DNA of 64,000 nt from Chaetomium olivaceum (lineage: Eukaryota > Ascomycota > Sordariomycetes > Sordariales > Chaetomiaceae), in contig JAYWVB010000024.1 of the NCBI GenBank assembly GCA_039881045.1, forward strand, positions 434,001-498,000. The letters run 5' to 3'. Of the stretch, positions 31,806-41,326 are shown one piece after another. Position 1 is the first letter of the stretch. Every line of letters begins with the position of its first letter. Under the pieces are notes generated by a model, which saw nothing but the letters and a program-made list of their open reading frames with translations, was not told where the DNA came from and did not search any database. The translations under genes and the position numbers were made by a program.

Positions 31806-32555
31806 GTAGCCAAACCACAATGAGAGGCGTGGCTTTTCCTCTGTAGCCACCATCTTTTAGTTGATGCTGTGAAGCGTTTCTTGCCACTGGGCCGTATGCT
31901 ATACCCGTTGCCGGTGCGGGACTGTTGCTACACAGAGTAGGTAACAGGCACGCACCTACCTTACTCAAGTATCGAACCGAGCAAGGACCACAACCTCCAT
32001 CACATGAACGCCGAGGCACACGAACAGAATTTACATGACCTTGCAGAGATGTATATTCACACCCTCACGTGTCGAGGGATTTTAGTCCTGAAAAACCTGG
32101 CCTGGCTACGAAGTACAGCCCGCATACTGTACATAATCGCACAGTACAGATGCGGAGCCTGCTTTCGATTCGTGTGGATATTCATGGCCGTCACGCCCAC
32201 CTCCGCCCCGGTGTGCACTCATGCACCCCGGATTTCGGGGGTGTCGATGCTTGGCACACCACCCTTGCTCCCTGCAAAATGCAGTTCGAAGCTCCGATGC
32301 AAAGTAACCCTGGTGTAGAGCCGGGGCCGGTCTGTGGGGAGATCTGCCAAGTTCAATTGGAAGATCCCTGACCTGGTGCGCGATCAACTTCCTGTAGTAT
32401 TCCATTAGAATAACTTGGCTTTGGCCCTCCCAGCCCCGTCCTTCCTCCTTCTCCCGGGCTCCAGATAACTAACCGGAGTTAAGCGCCGAGTAACATTCGT
32501 CTCCATTCTAGCTCGAGCCGCGAACAAGTCGGAACTTCAGCACTACCTCAGTATC
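31806..32555. other. Intergenic, nothing recognised
   Basis: Short ORFs only; CT-rich leader directly before the repeat-protein start. Confidence 0.45.
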
Positions 32556-34773
32556 ATGCGGTTTTCCAAGCTGCTTCTTGCGGCATTGGCCCCCGTGGGC
32601 CTTCTGGCGAGAGAACCTGAACAACTCTTGTCAGGTGAGCTTGCCGCGCTTTTGGAAAAACACAACCTGGCAATCGTCCCAAAGTCGGAGCTCACCGACG
32701 CGCTGACTGAGCTCAACGCCCTTCTCAAGAGTCAGCGGGTTGAGCCACGCCATTTCGCGCCAAGATTTGCGAAACAAAACACCACCACAACAGCCTCAGA
32801 CTCCGCTTCCGGGTCCGGGGGTTCCAACTCTGCGGACGACTTCCTCGGCTTGGGGGATTTTGGAGACTTGTTGAAGGGCCTCTTTAAACCCTTGAGGACC
32901 TCACTGGGCTTCTAAAGGCCCTTGAAAGCCTACTCACGGCCGAATTCCTCCAAGGCTTCCACGATGCAATGGTTTACCTTGCCCAGGCCTTGCAGCCTCC
33001 TGCGCCGGCTCTGATACAGAGCCTACTAAAGAAGGGCGGGCCGCTCATCGACATGCTGGGTGAAATCGACCTCAAAGGTCTTTTGGACCAACTCAAGGAT
33101 GTCGACCTCGGAAGCTTGGTCGGTGCCGCGCTGAAGCTCTTATCGGAAAAGAACATCAACAGCATCGAGTCCCTGGTAACAAATGGCGCGGCCCTGCTCA
33201 CCCCTTCATTCGTCAACCAGACATCCACGCTCATCGGAGATGTTTCACCACTGTTGAGTCAGTTGAGTCCTTTGCTGGAACAGCTCACCGAGCTGGACCT
33301 CGAAGGCCTTCTCGATGCTGTGGCTCCTCTCCTTGCCCCGGAATCTATTCAAGGCATCGTGAAGTTGTTGGACAACGCCGAAGCCTTGCTCACGCCCGAA
33401 TTCGTGAAGCAGATTGGTGGTCTTTTGGGTTCTGTTGGCCCTCTGCTTGAGAAGATCCAGCCCCTGCTCGACAAACTCGGGGATCTGGATTTGGAAGGCC
33501 TTCTTGATGCCGTGGCTCCTCTCCTCGCCCCTGAGTCCATTCAAGGCATCGTGAAGTTGTTGGACAACGCGGAGGCTTTGCTCACGCCCGAGTTCGTAAA
33601 GCAGATTGGCGGTCTTTTGGGTTCCGTTGGCCCCCTGCTTGACAAACTTGGGGATCTGGATTTGGAAGGCATCCTAGATGCGATTGCACCTCTTCTCACA
33701 CCAAAGTCTATACAAGGCATCATGACGTTGCTGAAGAACGCCGAGGCTTTATTGACTGCCGAGTTCGTCAAGAGCATCGGTAGTCTTCTGGAGTCGGTTG
33801 GTCCACTCCTCAAGAAGGTCACCCCCTTACTTGACAAGCTTGCGACCGTGGACCTCGAGGGCATAATGGACGCCGCTGCGCCTCTCTTGACACCGCAGTC
33901 AATCAAAGGGATCGTTGGTCTGCTCGACAACGCGGAAGACTTGCTCACGAGCGACTTCGTTGGCGACACAAAGACTCTAATTAGCGACGCAGTCCCCCTG
34001 ATCTCCGCGCTTGCAGAGGTCGATCTGGCGGCTCTGATCAAACAACTTCAACCTTTGCTCGATGCACTTGGGGAGATCGACATCGCAAAACTGGTCAAGC
34101 AGATTTCGCCGCTCCTCGCACAGCTCTCGCCCTTGCTCGAACAGCTCGGCAAGATTGACTTGGCCAAGCTCGTCGCTAAACTTTCGCCCCTGTTGGATAT
34201 GCTCGGCGAGCTCGACCTCAAGACCATCCTCGATTCGCTATCGCCCCTTCTCAGCGCCAAGGGCATCGGGGGCATCGTAACCCTGCTCGATAACGCCGAG
34301 GACCTCCTCACCGCCAACTTCGTCAACCAAACACAGACACTCATTGGCGGTGCTGTGCCCCTTATAAGCGCGCTGAGCAAGGTCGATATCGCAGGGTTGT
34401 TTGAGATCATCGACCCGCTGCTCAAGGAGCTGGACGGCATTGATCTCAGTGGCCTCGTCGACGCCATCAAGCCCATTCTAGAGGCTGTGAAGAAGATCGA
34501 TATGAAAGGTATAGTGGACCAGGCGATGCCACTTCTTACGCCAGACAGCATCAAGGGTGTGATCGCACTCATCAACAATGCTGGCACCCTCCTGAGCAAG
34601 ACATTTGTGACGCAAACGTCGGAGCTCATCGACGACGCCACACCGGTAAGCGCTTCCCCTATTCTCATGCTGATCACTAATCTCGCGGCTAATGTTTTAT
34701 ATGTTTGAAGCTCGTGGCAACAATCGCCGACCTCGTGCATGCAGTTTTGAAAGAGTTTGTGGGCAAGCGGTAG
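32556..34773 (+). CDS. Secreted helical-repeat protein, with one apparent frameshift
   Basis: The N-terminus has a signal peptide, MRFSKLLLAALAPVGLLA, then a Ser/Gly/Asn linker. The first frame ends at a TAA at 32913. The protein continues in another frame from about 32896 (EDLTGLLKALESLLTAEF) to 34645, then over a 65-bp intron (34646-34710) to a last exon at 34711-34773. One base missing near 32893-32897 (CTTGAGG for CTTGGAGG) would join the two parts smoothly; no good splice donor explains it. The mature protein, about 700 residues, is built of degenerate amphipathic repeats such as LDLEGLLDAVAPLLAPESIQ and LLDNAEALLTPEFV, spaced 57 or 64 residues apart, rich in Leu and Asp/Glu and lacking Cys. 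Leu-Leu/charged helices suggest a solenoid or a lipid-binding surface, but no family is recognised. Confidence 0.7.
33293..34039 (+). repeat. Intragenic tandem repeats encoding 57-64-residue units
   Basis: Units begin at 33293, 33485, 33656 and 33848, so the spacings are 192, 171 and 192 bp. The first two units are nearly identical at DNA level; the second lacks seven codons (EKIQPLL-like segment). Later units diverge. Periods are all multiples of three, so copy-number change would keep the frame. Confidence 0.9.
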
Positions 34774-34973
34774 GGTCGGGTAGTATGGAACAGAGACGAC
34801 GACGAGAGAGGTAACGTTCGTTACCTGAGGTCGGATACATGGTGCATCTAATGCGTTTATGATTGCTGCGAAATGACCTGGGATTCCAATTCTTTCTGTG
34901 CCTGGGAGTTATCACTGCAAGGTAACTACCTGTAACTACCTTACGTACGATGAAGCTTAATTGAAGACATTTA

Positions 34974-35020
34974 ACGTACTTGCATAACGAAGCGCCCACC
35001 ATAACGAAGCGCCCACTTTT
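34974..35020 (+). repeat. Left terminal inverted repeat of the Fot/pogo element
   Basis: 47 bp, identical in inverted orientation to 36788-36834, with two head-to-tail copies of the 17-mer CATAACGAAGCGCCCAC at 34983-34999 and 35000-35016, presumably duplicated transposase binding sites. Confidence 0.93.
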
Positions 35021-35071
35021 TTACACCTAACAACCTTCCAACTCTATCCTCACTTTTCTCCACACAACAAA

Positions 35072-36727
35072 ATGGAATCTCTTCCAAAAGAAACTCGTAT
35101 GATCCTTGCGCTTGAAGCTCTCAAGAAAGACCCTAAACTTTCTGTCCGAAAAGCTTCTGCGATCTACGAGGTCTCACGAAGCTCGCTCCGCGACCGACGC
35201 GCCGGAAAGCAACCACGACGCGAAATACCAGCCAACCTTCGAAAACTGACTGACTTTGAAGAGCAAGTCCTTCTTGAGAGAGTACTCGACCTTGATGCGC
35301 GAGGATTTCAGCCCCAGCTCTCGGACCTTCGAGAAATGGCCGATCGCCTTCGGGCCGCACGCGGCGCGTCGGGCGTCGGACCCCGATGGGCAAACGGTTT
35401 CGTAAAGCGACATTCCAAGGTTACGACGCGTTTCCGACGCCGAATCGATTACAAGAGAGCCCAATGCGAAGATCCCGACGTAGTAAACGCGTGGTTTCGG
35501 CTCGTACGCAACGTAATCGATAAATACGCGATCCAAGAGGGGGACATCTACAACTTCGACGAGACTGGGTTCCAGATGGGCATACTTTCGAGTGCAAAGG
35601 TCGTGACGAGCTCCGAGCGACGTGGACGGCCTCGCACAAAGCAGCCTGGCAATCGAGAGTGGGTTACGGTGATCCAAGCTGTGTGTGCGGATGGCTGGGT
35701 CGTGCCGCCGTACTTTGTCGTCAAGGGGAAAAACCACCTCCTCCCTTGGTACCAGGACAGCCGGTTCCAGCCCGAATGGAGAGTCCATACAAGCGAGAAT
35801 GGCTGGACAACAAATGAGATTGGCCTCGATTGGCTAAAACATTTCGACGAGGCTACCAAACGCCGTACGAGAGGGGTACATCGACTGCTCATCCTTGACG
35901 GCCACGAAAGCCACCACTCGGTCGACTTCGAAGATTTCTGCAAGGCCAACAACATTGTTACACTTTGCATGCCTCCCCATTCTTCCCACTTTCTCCAGCC
36001 TCTTGATGTTGGGTGTTTTAGTCCGCTCAAGGCCTCGTACGGCAAGCGGATTGAGCAGATGATGCGGATGCAGATCACCCACATTACGAAGGAGGACTTC
36101 TTCGACGCGTTTGTCGAGGCATTTCACGCTTCAATCACAGCGAACAACATACGAGCGGGCTTTAGAGCAACTGGCCTTGTTCCTTTTGACCCTGAATTGG
36201 TAGTTTCTTGCCTCGACCCTAAGCCACTTACCCCATCTCCTCCAAACTCGCGTCCCGGAACAGCCTCGACTTGGGCCCTGAAGACCCCATCCAATGCGTA
36301 CGACGCGACCAAGAGCTCCATCACTCTCAAGCGGAAGATCGAGAACCATCAAGGTAGCTCTCCGACTCACATTTTCGACATCATCGACTTGCAGGCCAAG
36401 AGCATCTCAAAATTGGCACATGAAATGGTGTTACTCCGAGCTGAGGCCCAGGAACTTCGTACAGCAAATGAGCGACTAAGCAAGCGCCGTAGGACAAAGA
36501 AAACGCGTCTGCAGGAAGGAGGATCACTTAGTTTACAAGAGGCAAAGGGTTTGATGGCTGACCGGGGACTTGGTGATAAGGACTGCGAGGAAACGTCAGG
36601 GAGTAGTGGTTGTATAACAGTGGGTGGGCCACGCATTCGGCTCTGCAGCAACTGCAAGAAGCCCGGCCACAATGCGCGGACATGTCAAGTAGTTTGCGAG
36701 ATGTCTGAAGACAGTGACTCCGAGTAG
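35072..36727 (+). CDS. Fot/pogo-type transposase (DDE superfamily)
   Basis: 551 residues, one exon. The N-terminal helix-turn-helix of psq type (LEALKKDPKLSVRKASAIYE) leads into a CENP-B-like second DNA-binding domain ending GVGPRWANGFVKRH. The DDE catalytic core has YNFDETGFQMG (first Asp), LLILDGHESHHS (second Asp) and SSHFLQPLDVGCFSPLK (third Asp), as in fungal Fot1-like enzymes. The C-terminal part has a coiled-coil-like region (KLAHEMVLLRAEAQELR) and ends with a CCHC zinc knuckle, CSNCKKPGHNARTC, plus an acidic tail. The host element has matching TIRs, so the gene is probably functional. The enzyme excises and reinserts the element at TA dinucleotides. Confidence 0.95.
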   Translation: MESLPKETRMILALEALKKDPKLSVRKASAIYEVSRSSLRDRRAGKQPRREIPANLRKLTDFEEQVLLERVLDLDARGFQPQLSDLREMADRLRAARGASGVGPRWANGFVKRHSKVTTRFRRRIDYKRAQCEDPDVVNAWFRLVRNVIDKYAIQEGDIYNFDETGFQMGILSSAKVVTSSERRGRPRTKQPGNREWVTVIQAVCADGWVVPPYFVVKGKNHLLPWYQDSRFQPEWRVHTSENGWTTNEIGLDWLKHFDEATKRRTRGVHRLLILDGHESHHSVDFEDFCKANNIVTLCMPPHSSHFLQPLDVGCFSPLKASYGKRIEQMMRMQITHITKEDFFDAFVEAFHASITANNIRAGFRATGLVPFDPELVVSCLDPKPLTPSPPNSRPGTASTWALKTPSNAYDATKSSITLKRKIENHQGSSPTHIFDIIDLQAKSISKLAHEMVLLRAEAQELRTANERLSKRRRTKKTRLQEGGSLSLQEAKGLMADRGLGDKDCEETSGSSGCITVGGPRIRLCSNCKKPGHNARTCQVVCEMSEDSDSE

Positions 36728-36787
36728 TTTTAATTGATTTGAGTTGTTGTGGCTGAATTGACTTACACAAAGTGGTTGAGGTCCGGG

Positions 36788-36834
36788 AAAAGTGGGCGCT
36801 TCGTTATGGTGGGCGCTTCGTTATGCAAGTACGT
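36788..36834 (-). repeat. Right terminal inverted repeat of the Fot/pogo element
   Basis: 47-bp inverted copy of 34974-35020, again with the duplicated 17-mer; followed by the TA target duplication at 36835-36836. Confidence 0.93.
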
Positions 36835-36836
36835 TA

Positions 36837-37678
36837 TTCGTATTTCTATATAATGCCTTTATCCCCTCCGCTTTAGAGGAGGTTGACCGCATGTTGAAAT
36901 CCCTTCACTCGGAGTTTCGAACACAATACATAACAAAGCTTTTTTTGTGTGTGGTTTTTCCTTTTGCTCTTGATTAACTACTGTACCGAATTAGTCGCTA
37001 CGTACTCCAAATCCACAATTCACACTGGACTGGAGTCTGGACGCATCCAAGGACGAGCGCGCCATGGACCCCAAGGACAACCATGGCCAGGGGCATGACC
37101 TGATTTCCTCGAGTTTGATTACCAAGACCGAAAGCGGAAATGGGCAAAGCATCGGCGATTTTAACGAATAGAATCCTTGCCCACAATTTTACGGATTCCC
37201 CCCGAGCGAAAACCTCGGCAGCGGAATGCGGGGAAGATCGACACCAGTGGGAAATACGACCTTCTCATCGAAGAAAATCGCAATCTAAACCAAAATCAGG
37301 CATACCCAAAGCGATGGTGCGATGTTGTCGGTTGAAAGGCTGGGAGAATTTGCTCGGTACACATGTGATAATATGGTTAAAGTACCTAAAGCATCATTGC
37401 CACTAGTGTCACTATTCTCGGGTGTATGTTGTTAGAAGCAAGACCTTGTGTCTAAAGCCGCGGTAGTCTCTTTTGGGGTTTTCAACCCGCCCAGGCTATT
37501 GTCCTTACGTGCTATGCGCGTCCGTTAAGGGTGACAAACTGAAGGGCGCGGCCTGTCTCTGTGCTCCTTGCCTTCTCTGTTGGCGAGTCCCGTCGAAACC
37601 AACGTTCATCGCCAATTACACTTCGTTTCAGAAGTCCTGGGTGTTCTACGAGTCCCAACCTCAGTGTCAGCCCTCGCC
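36837..37678. other. Intergenic between transposon and DUF3712 gene
   Basis: No supported gene; the right end is the leader of the DUF3712 gene, and an in-frame upstream ATG at 37568 precedes its more plausible start. Confidence 0.45.
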
Positions 37679-39106
37679 ATGATCACACAACCCGGAGACT
37701 CGATCGCCTCGGCGGTGCAAAAATCGAACCCTCCAACGGAAGCCCAGGATACTGCTTCTTCATTTGATGATGGCGTTGGCGACAAAAAGCAACCAGGTGC
37801 AATTTCTTTGTGGGGAAAAGTGAAGCAGCACCTACGGCATTGGTGGTGGGCTTATTTGATCGCGATTGTTATCTTGCTGGCCGTCTTATTGCCCCTTCTG
37901 TAAGTGTGTCCCCATGGCGGCTTGCTTGCTTGAGCCAGACAACCGGGGTCTAACCATGATCCAAGGTTCAAAGTCATCATACCGGCCATCATCAAGAGCA
38001 TCGTCGACGACCAGGAGCTGCCGGTGAAGGGAGGATTTCTCAACTTCACCGAGCCAACACGTCTTCGCATCGGTCTAGACACCTTGCTCGACACTCCCCT
38101 GGGGGTTAAGATTGACCCCGTTCCACTCAGCTTACTCCAACCGCCAGCTGACGGCGCTGGTGGTACGGAGACGCCCTTCCTCACGCTTCAGATGCCAGAA
38201 CAGCACGTGAATCACGAAACTGAGGTCAAGATCCCTAGCCAAACTGTCGACATACTGGACAACACACAGCTTGTTGCCTGGTTCAACGAATTCTTCGACA
38301 AGGAGACGGCCGATCTCCGTCTCAAGGCCGACGACCTGAGCGCCCACCTCGGTGCCCTTGACTACCAAGTCACTCTGGACAGGACCATCAAGGTACCAGG
38401 GCTCAACTACTTGAAAGGCTTTGGCGTGTTGGATATGCAGTTCACCATTCCGCCAGGACCCTCTGGACACAACATGAAGGGGCACCTCAATATCCCCAAC
38501 GCCGGAGTGCTGACACTCGGGATGGGCAACGTAACATTCAACGTAATGTCTGGGGACATCAATTTGGGATTGGTGCACATTTACAACCTCGACCTGAAGC
38601 CGGGGAACAATACTCCACCCTTCGAGGGTGACTTCTATTTTGATGAATTGGTGCCCAACCTCGCCGCAATCATGGAAACGCAACGTGACGCCCTCGCCAA
38701 CGGCATGATTGCGTTCAATACCTCGGGCAACTCCACTTTCCACAACGGTCGGCGTATCAGTTACGTCGAGGGCGTTCTCAACCGGAAACACATCCCCTTC
38801 ACCATCCCCGTCACAACACTATTGCTTGACGTTCTCAGCGGCGTGCTGGCAGGCGGTACGGACGGCGGCTCGGGACTGCCTTTACTGGACACGCTAGGCG
38901 ACGTGCTTGGGAACAAAACCCTGTTTGGGCAAATGTTGGACCATTTCGATATCCAAAGCACTGGCAGTGGCACCCAAGGAGCGGGCAGTGGGGCAGGAGT
39001 TACGGATCCTGCTCGGCTGAAGAGGACAGCAGCACAAAAGCTTGGGAGATCGATGCAGATGAATCTTTTCAAGCTAGGGTTACGCACGATGCGTTCAAAG
39101 TTTTGA
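37679..39106 (+). CDS. DUF3712 single-pass membrane protein
   Basis: Two exons, 37679-37899 and 37966-39106, with a 66-bp intron (37900-37965); 453 residues. A cytoplasmic, polar N-terminus of about 54 residues precedes one transmembrane helix (about 56-79: WWAYLIAIVILLAVLLPLL). The long extracytoplasmic domain matches fungal DUF3712 proteins: LPVKGGFLNFTEPTRLRIGLD, then LGMGNVTFNVMSGDINLG and a late LDVLSGVLAGGTDGG. The beta-rich domain has been likened to LEA2/BPI-like lipid-binding folds, but its role is not known. Several N-glycosylation sequons (NFT, NVT, NTS, NST, NKT) support luminal exposure. The transmembrane helix ends at the splice junction, so the start at MITQPGDS gives the full architecture. 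Confidence 0.85.
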
Positions 39107-39616
39107 TGAACAGTAAGATGAAGCTTAATAGCTTGACGACATGCCCCTAATCCAGCGGCATTAATAATGAATTACGACTTAATAGTGTTATCCACGCCGC
39201 CTATTTTAGTTTTCTCACGTAATTCTGTTGACATGTTGAAAAGGGATAACGCAAGAGCCTCCGTCATCGCTGTACAATCATCTTGTGGTGCCTTAGTTTA
39301 GACTCGGAAATGAGATATTTAGGATGGGAACTTCGGCAGACAGAAATACCAATTTGAAAGTCATCTGGGTGCCGGGCCTGATGTAGCAGTATAGAGATAC
39401 CTTAAAATCACCTGCTAACCTTTTCATCACCACCCCCACTCTGAAGAATCTGAGAGCAACGCAAAAGGACATGTATATAAAGTTGGTTGACAATCGGTAC
39501 GTTAACACTACATGAATCATTTACATCTGTAAATCGGAACGGAATACAACGAACAACCTAACTCGATTGGATTTGGCAGGCATCCGAACACTTGAGAAAC
39601 CAGCTGAAGGAGATAT
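39107..39616. other. Intergenic, convergent gene ends
   Basis: Between the DUF3712 gene (+) and the 2OG oxygenase gene (-); presumably both 3' UTRs. AT-rich, no coding frame. Confidence 0.5.
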
Positions 39617-40699
39617 TTATCCTTGAACGACCGTCTGCTGGACAATCTCCGGGATGAAAGCTGACACCGGCTCCCGGTCGTCGGCCCCATCCTCTTTCAT
39701 GCCTCCCAGGATCATGGATTTCGGCGCCATGGCCTGCCACACCGGCGGGTCCGTAAAAGCCTTGAACTTCTCGTCATGCCACTCCTTGGCCGTCACATAC
39801 CGGCCCTCGCTGTCCTGGAACATGGTATCATCCTCGGCACGGAGGAAATAGGCGATGGAGTAGCGGTGTTCGGTTGGGTTGAAGGGCACAACACGGTGGA
39901 TGCACGACTGGAATTTCATGCCGCTCGCAAAGCGCAGCGAGTCGCCGACGTGCACAAAGGCGCAACCTGGTTTCGGGGCGACGAAGCCCATCTCCCGCGC
40001 ACCGCACTCGCCGGGAGGACGGATCTGAAGGCCCCACTCGTCGCTGAAGAGCAACGTCAAGGAGCTGATGTCGGTATGCTTCTGGTGTCCGATCTTGTTC
40101 TGGCCCGTTTCTTCAGCTGGGAGGTAATGCATCATGGATAGGGTGGTGGTCGACGGGCGGTCGTTGCGGTGCGAGTTTTCGAAACGGTCGGCTCCGGTCA
40201 GGCCCATGCCAGTAGAGAGAGCGGAGAGAAGGACCTTGGTGATGGTGTTGCAGCTGCCAATGCCACGCTCCAGAATGTGAAGCTCACCGCTGCTCTTGAT
40301 GGGCGACGGGACTCTAGGGCTGCCTTGTTGGATCTCATCGCGCGACACCTTAAGCATCTCATACCCGTCCTTGGTGCCCGCACCGAAAGCGCCCGTTCGG
40401 CTGCCGACTGGCTCGTAGCCAAGATGGGAATCAATCAGGCCATATTCGTTCTTGGCTTCGAGCGGCGCCTCGAAAAAGCGGTGCATGAGCTTGAGAATCT
40501 CCTGGCGATCCTCGAGCATTCTACGCCCGTCGATGCCGTCGAGGTTGAGTTGGAAGTAGCCTTCCTCCAGACACGCCTTGGTCACCTTTTCTACCTCGGC
40601 CGGGTCTTGCGAGAGTAGCAGCCCATAGTCGATGGTTCTCATGGACCAAACAGGGACCTGCTTACCCTGCCATTCGACGGTTTCCGGGGCCTCAGTCAT
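39617..40699 (-). CDS. 2-oxoglutarate/Fe(II)-dependent oxygenase (isopenicillin-N-synthase-like)
   Basis: Single exon, 360 residues. The Fe(II) triad is H208-x-D210 (HQKHTDISSL) and H268 (CIHRVV), and R279 (HRYSIAYFLR) would bind the 2-oxoglutarate carboxylate. The N-terminal DIOX_N-like part (ACLEEGYFQLNLDGI) is present. The length is normal for the family. These soluble enzymes hydroxylate, desaturate or cyclise small molecules and occur both in primary and in secondary metabolism. The neighbour on the same strand is an AsaB-like oxygenase, and beyond it lies a divergent M20 amidohydrolase, so a small amino-acid-derived pathway is possible. The substrate cannot be told from the sequence. 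Confidence 0.9.
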   Translation of the reverse strand: MTEAPETVEWQGKQVPVWSMRTIDYGLLLSQDPAEVEKVTKACLEEGYFQLNLDGIDGRRMLEDRQEILKLMHRFFEAPLEAKNEYGLIDSHLGYEPVGSRTGAFGAGTKDGYEMLKVSRDEIQQGSPRVPSPIKSSGELHILERGIGSCNTITKVLLSALSTGMGLTGADRFENSHRNDRPSTTTLSMMHYLPAEETGQNKIGHQKHTDISSLTLLFSDEWGLQIRPPGECGAREMGFVAPKPGCAFVHVGDSLRFASGMKFQSCIHRVVPFNPTEHRYSIAYFLRAEDDTMFQDSEGRYVTAKEWHDEKFKAFTDPPVWQAMAPKSMILGGMKEDGADDREPVSAFIPEIVQQTVVQG

Positions 40700-41326
40700 G
40701 ATGGATAGGGTGATGTTTAGGAAAGCTTAGGTGGATGGTGTAGTCTGGAAAGTCTGAGTGTGAATCAAATCTGTATGTAGCCTGCACCAGAACTTTGTCC
40801 TATTTGCGAGGATGCCCGTGGCTTTTCAAGTTTCCGGGAAGCTCGCCAATAAACCCAAACCCGGCAGTTGATAAGGTCCAAGGTGAATTCACCCGAGCAC
40901 GTTGCGTCAGTTATTCAGTATTCCCCGCACTTTACGTGTCGCTGAAGGCACATCAGTGAGGGGTGTCGCATTGTTCCATCATGAAGCGGCACGTGGGTGG
41001 ATGGCGGTTGTGGCCGACATATTAAGCAAGACGACCATTCCGAGAGCCATGTCTGGCAAGTGTCGGGTTCCTGGCCCCCACATCCTTGAAGATAACAGGG
41101 TATGTGATCATCGCCGAGCCGACAGTGAGACAAGGAAAGGGAAGGTGTGCAATATGGACCGTCTCTAAATGTAACCACTTTAGGCGCCGAGTCTTGGACC
41201 TTCTTGGAAGCTCGGAAGCGAACCTTCGGGGATATTTTTTCCAACACTTGTTGTCTCTTCAATTTAGCTAATCTAGCTGGTTTATGTAGTAGCACCGGCA
41301 CAAACAAAACCTTAATGCTTTCTATC
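40700..41326. other. Intergenic, 2OG oxygenase promoter; no gene
   Basis: The minus-strand frame at 40915-41442 overlaps the end of the next gene and looks random. Confidence 0.45.

Larger units (their letters stand above)
34974..36834 (+). mobile_element. Complete Fot/pogo-type DNA transposon with TIRs and TA target duplication
   Basis: 1861 bp bounded by perfect 47-bp terminal inverted repeats (34974-35020 and 36788-36834) and flanked on both sides by TA (34972-34973 and 36835-36836), the target duplication of the Tc1/mariner-pogo superfamily. Each TIR starts ACGTACTTG, then contains the 17-mer CATAACGAAGCGCCCAC twice in tandem, then TTTT. The single intact transposase frame lies between them. 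Perfect TIRs, an intact gene and a clean TA duplication indicate a young, possibly still active copy. It sits about 200 bp downstream of the repeat-protein gene and in none of the recognised genes. Confidence 0.95.
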
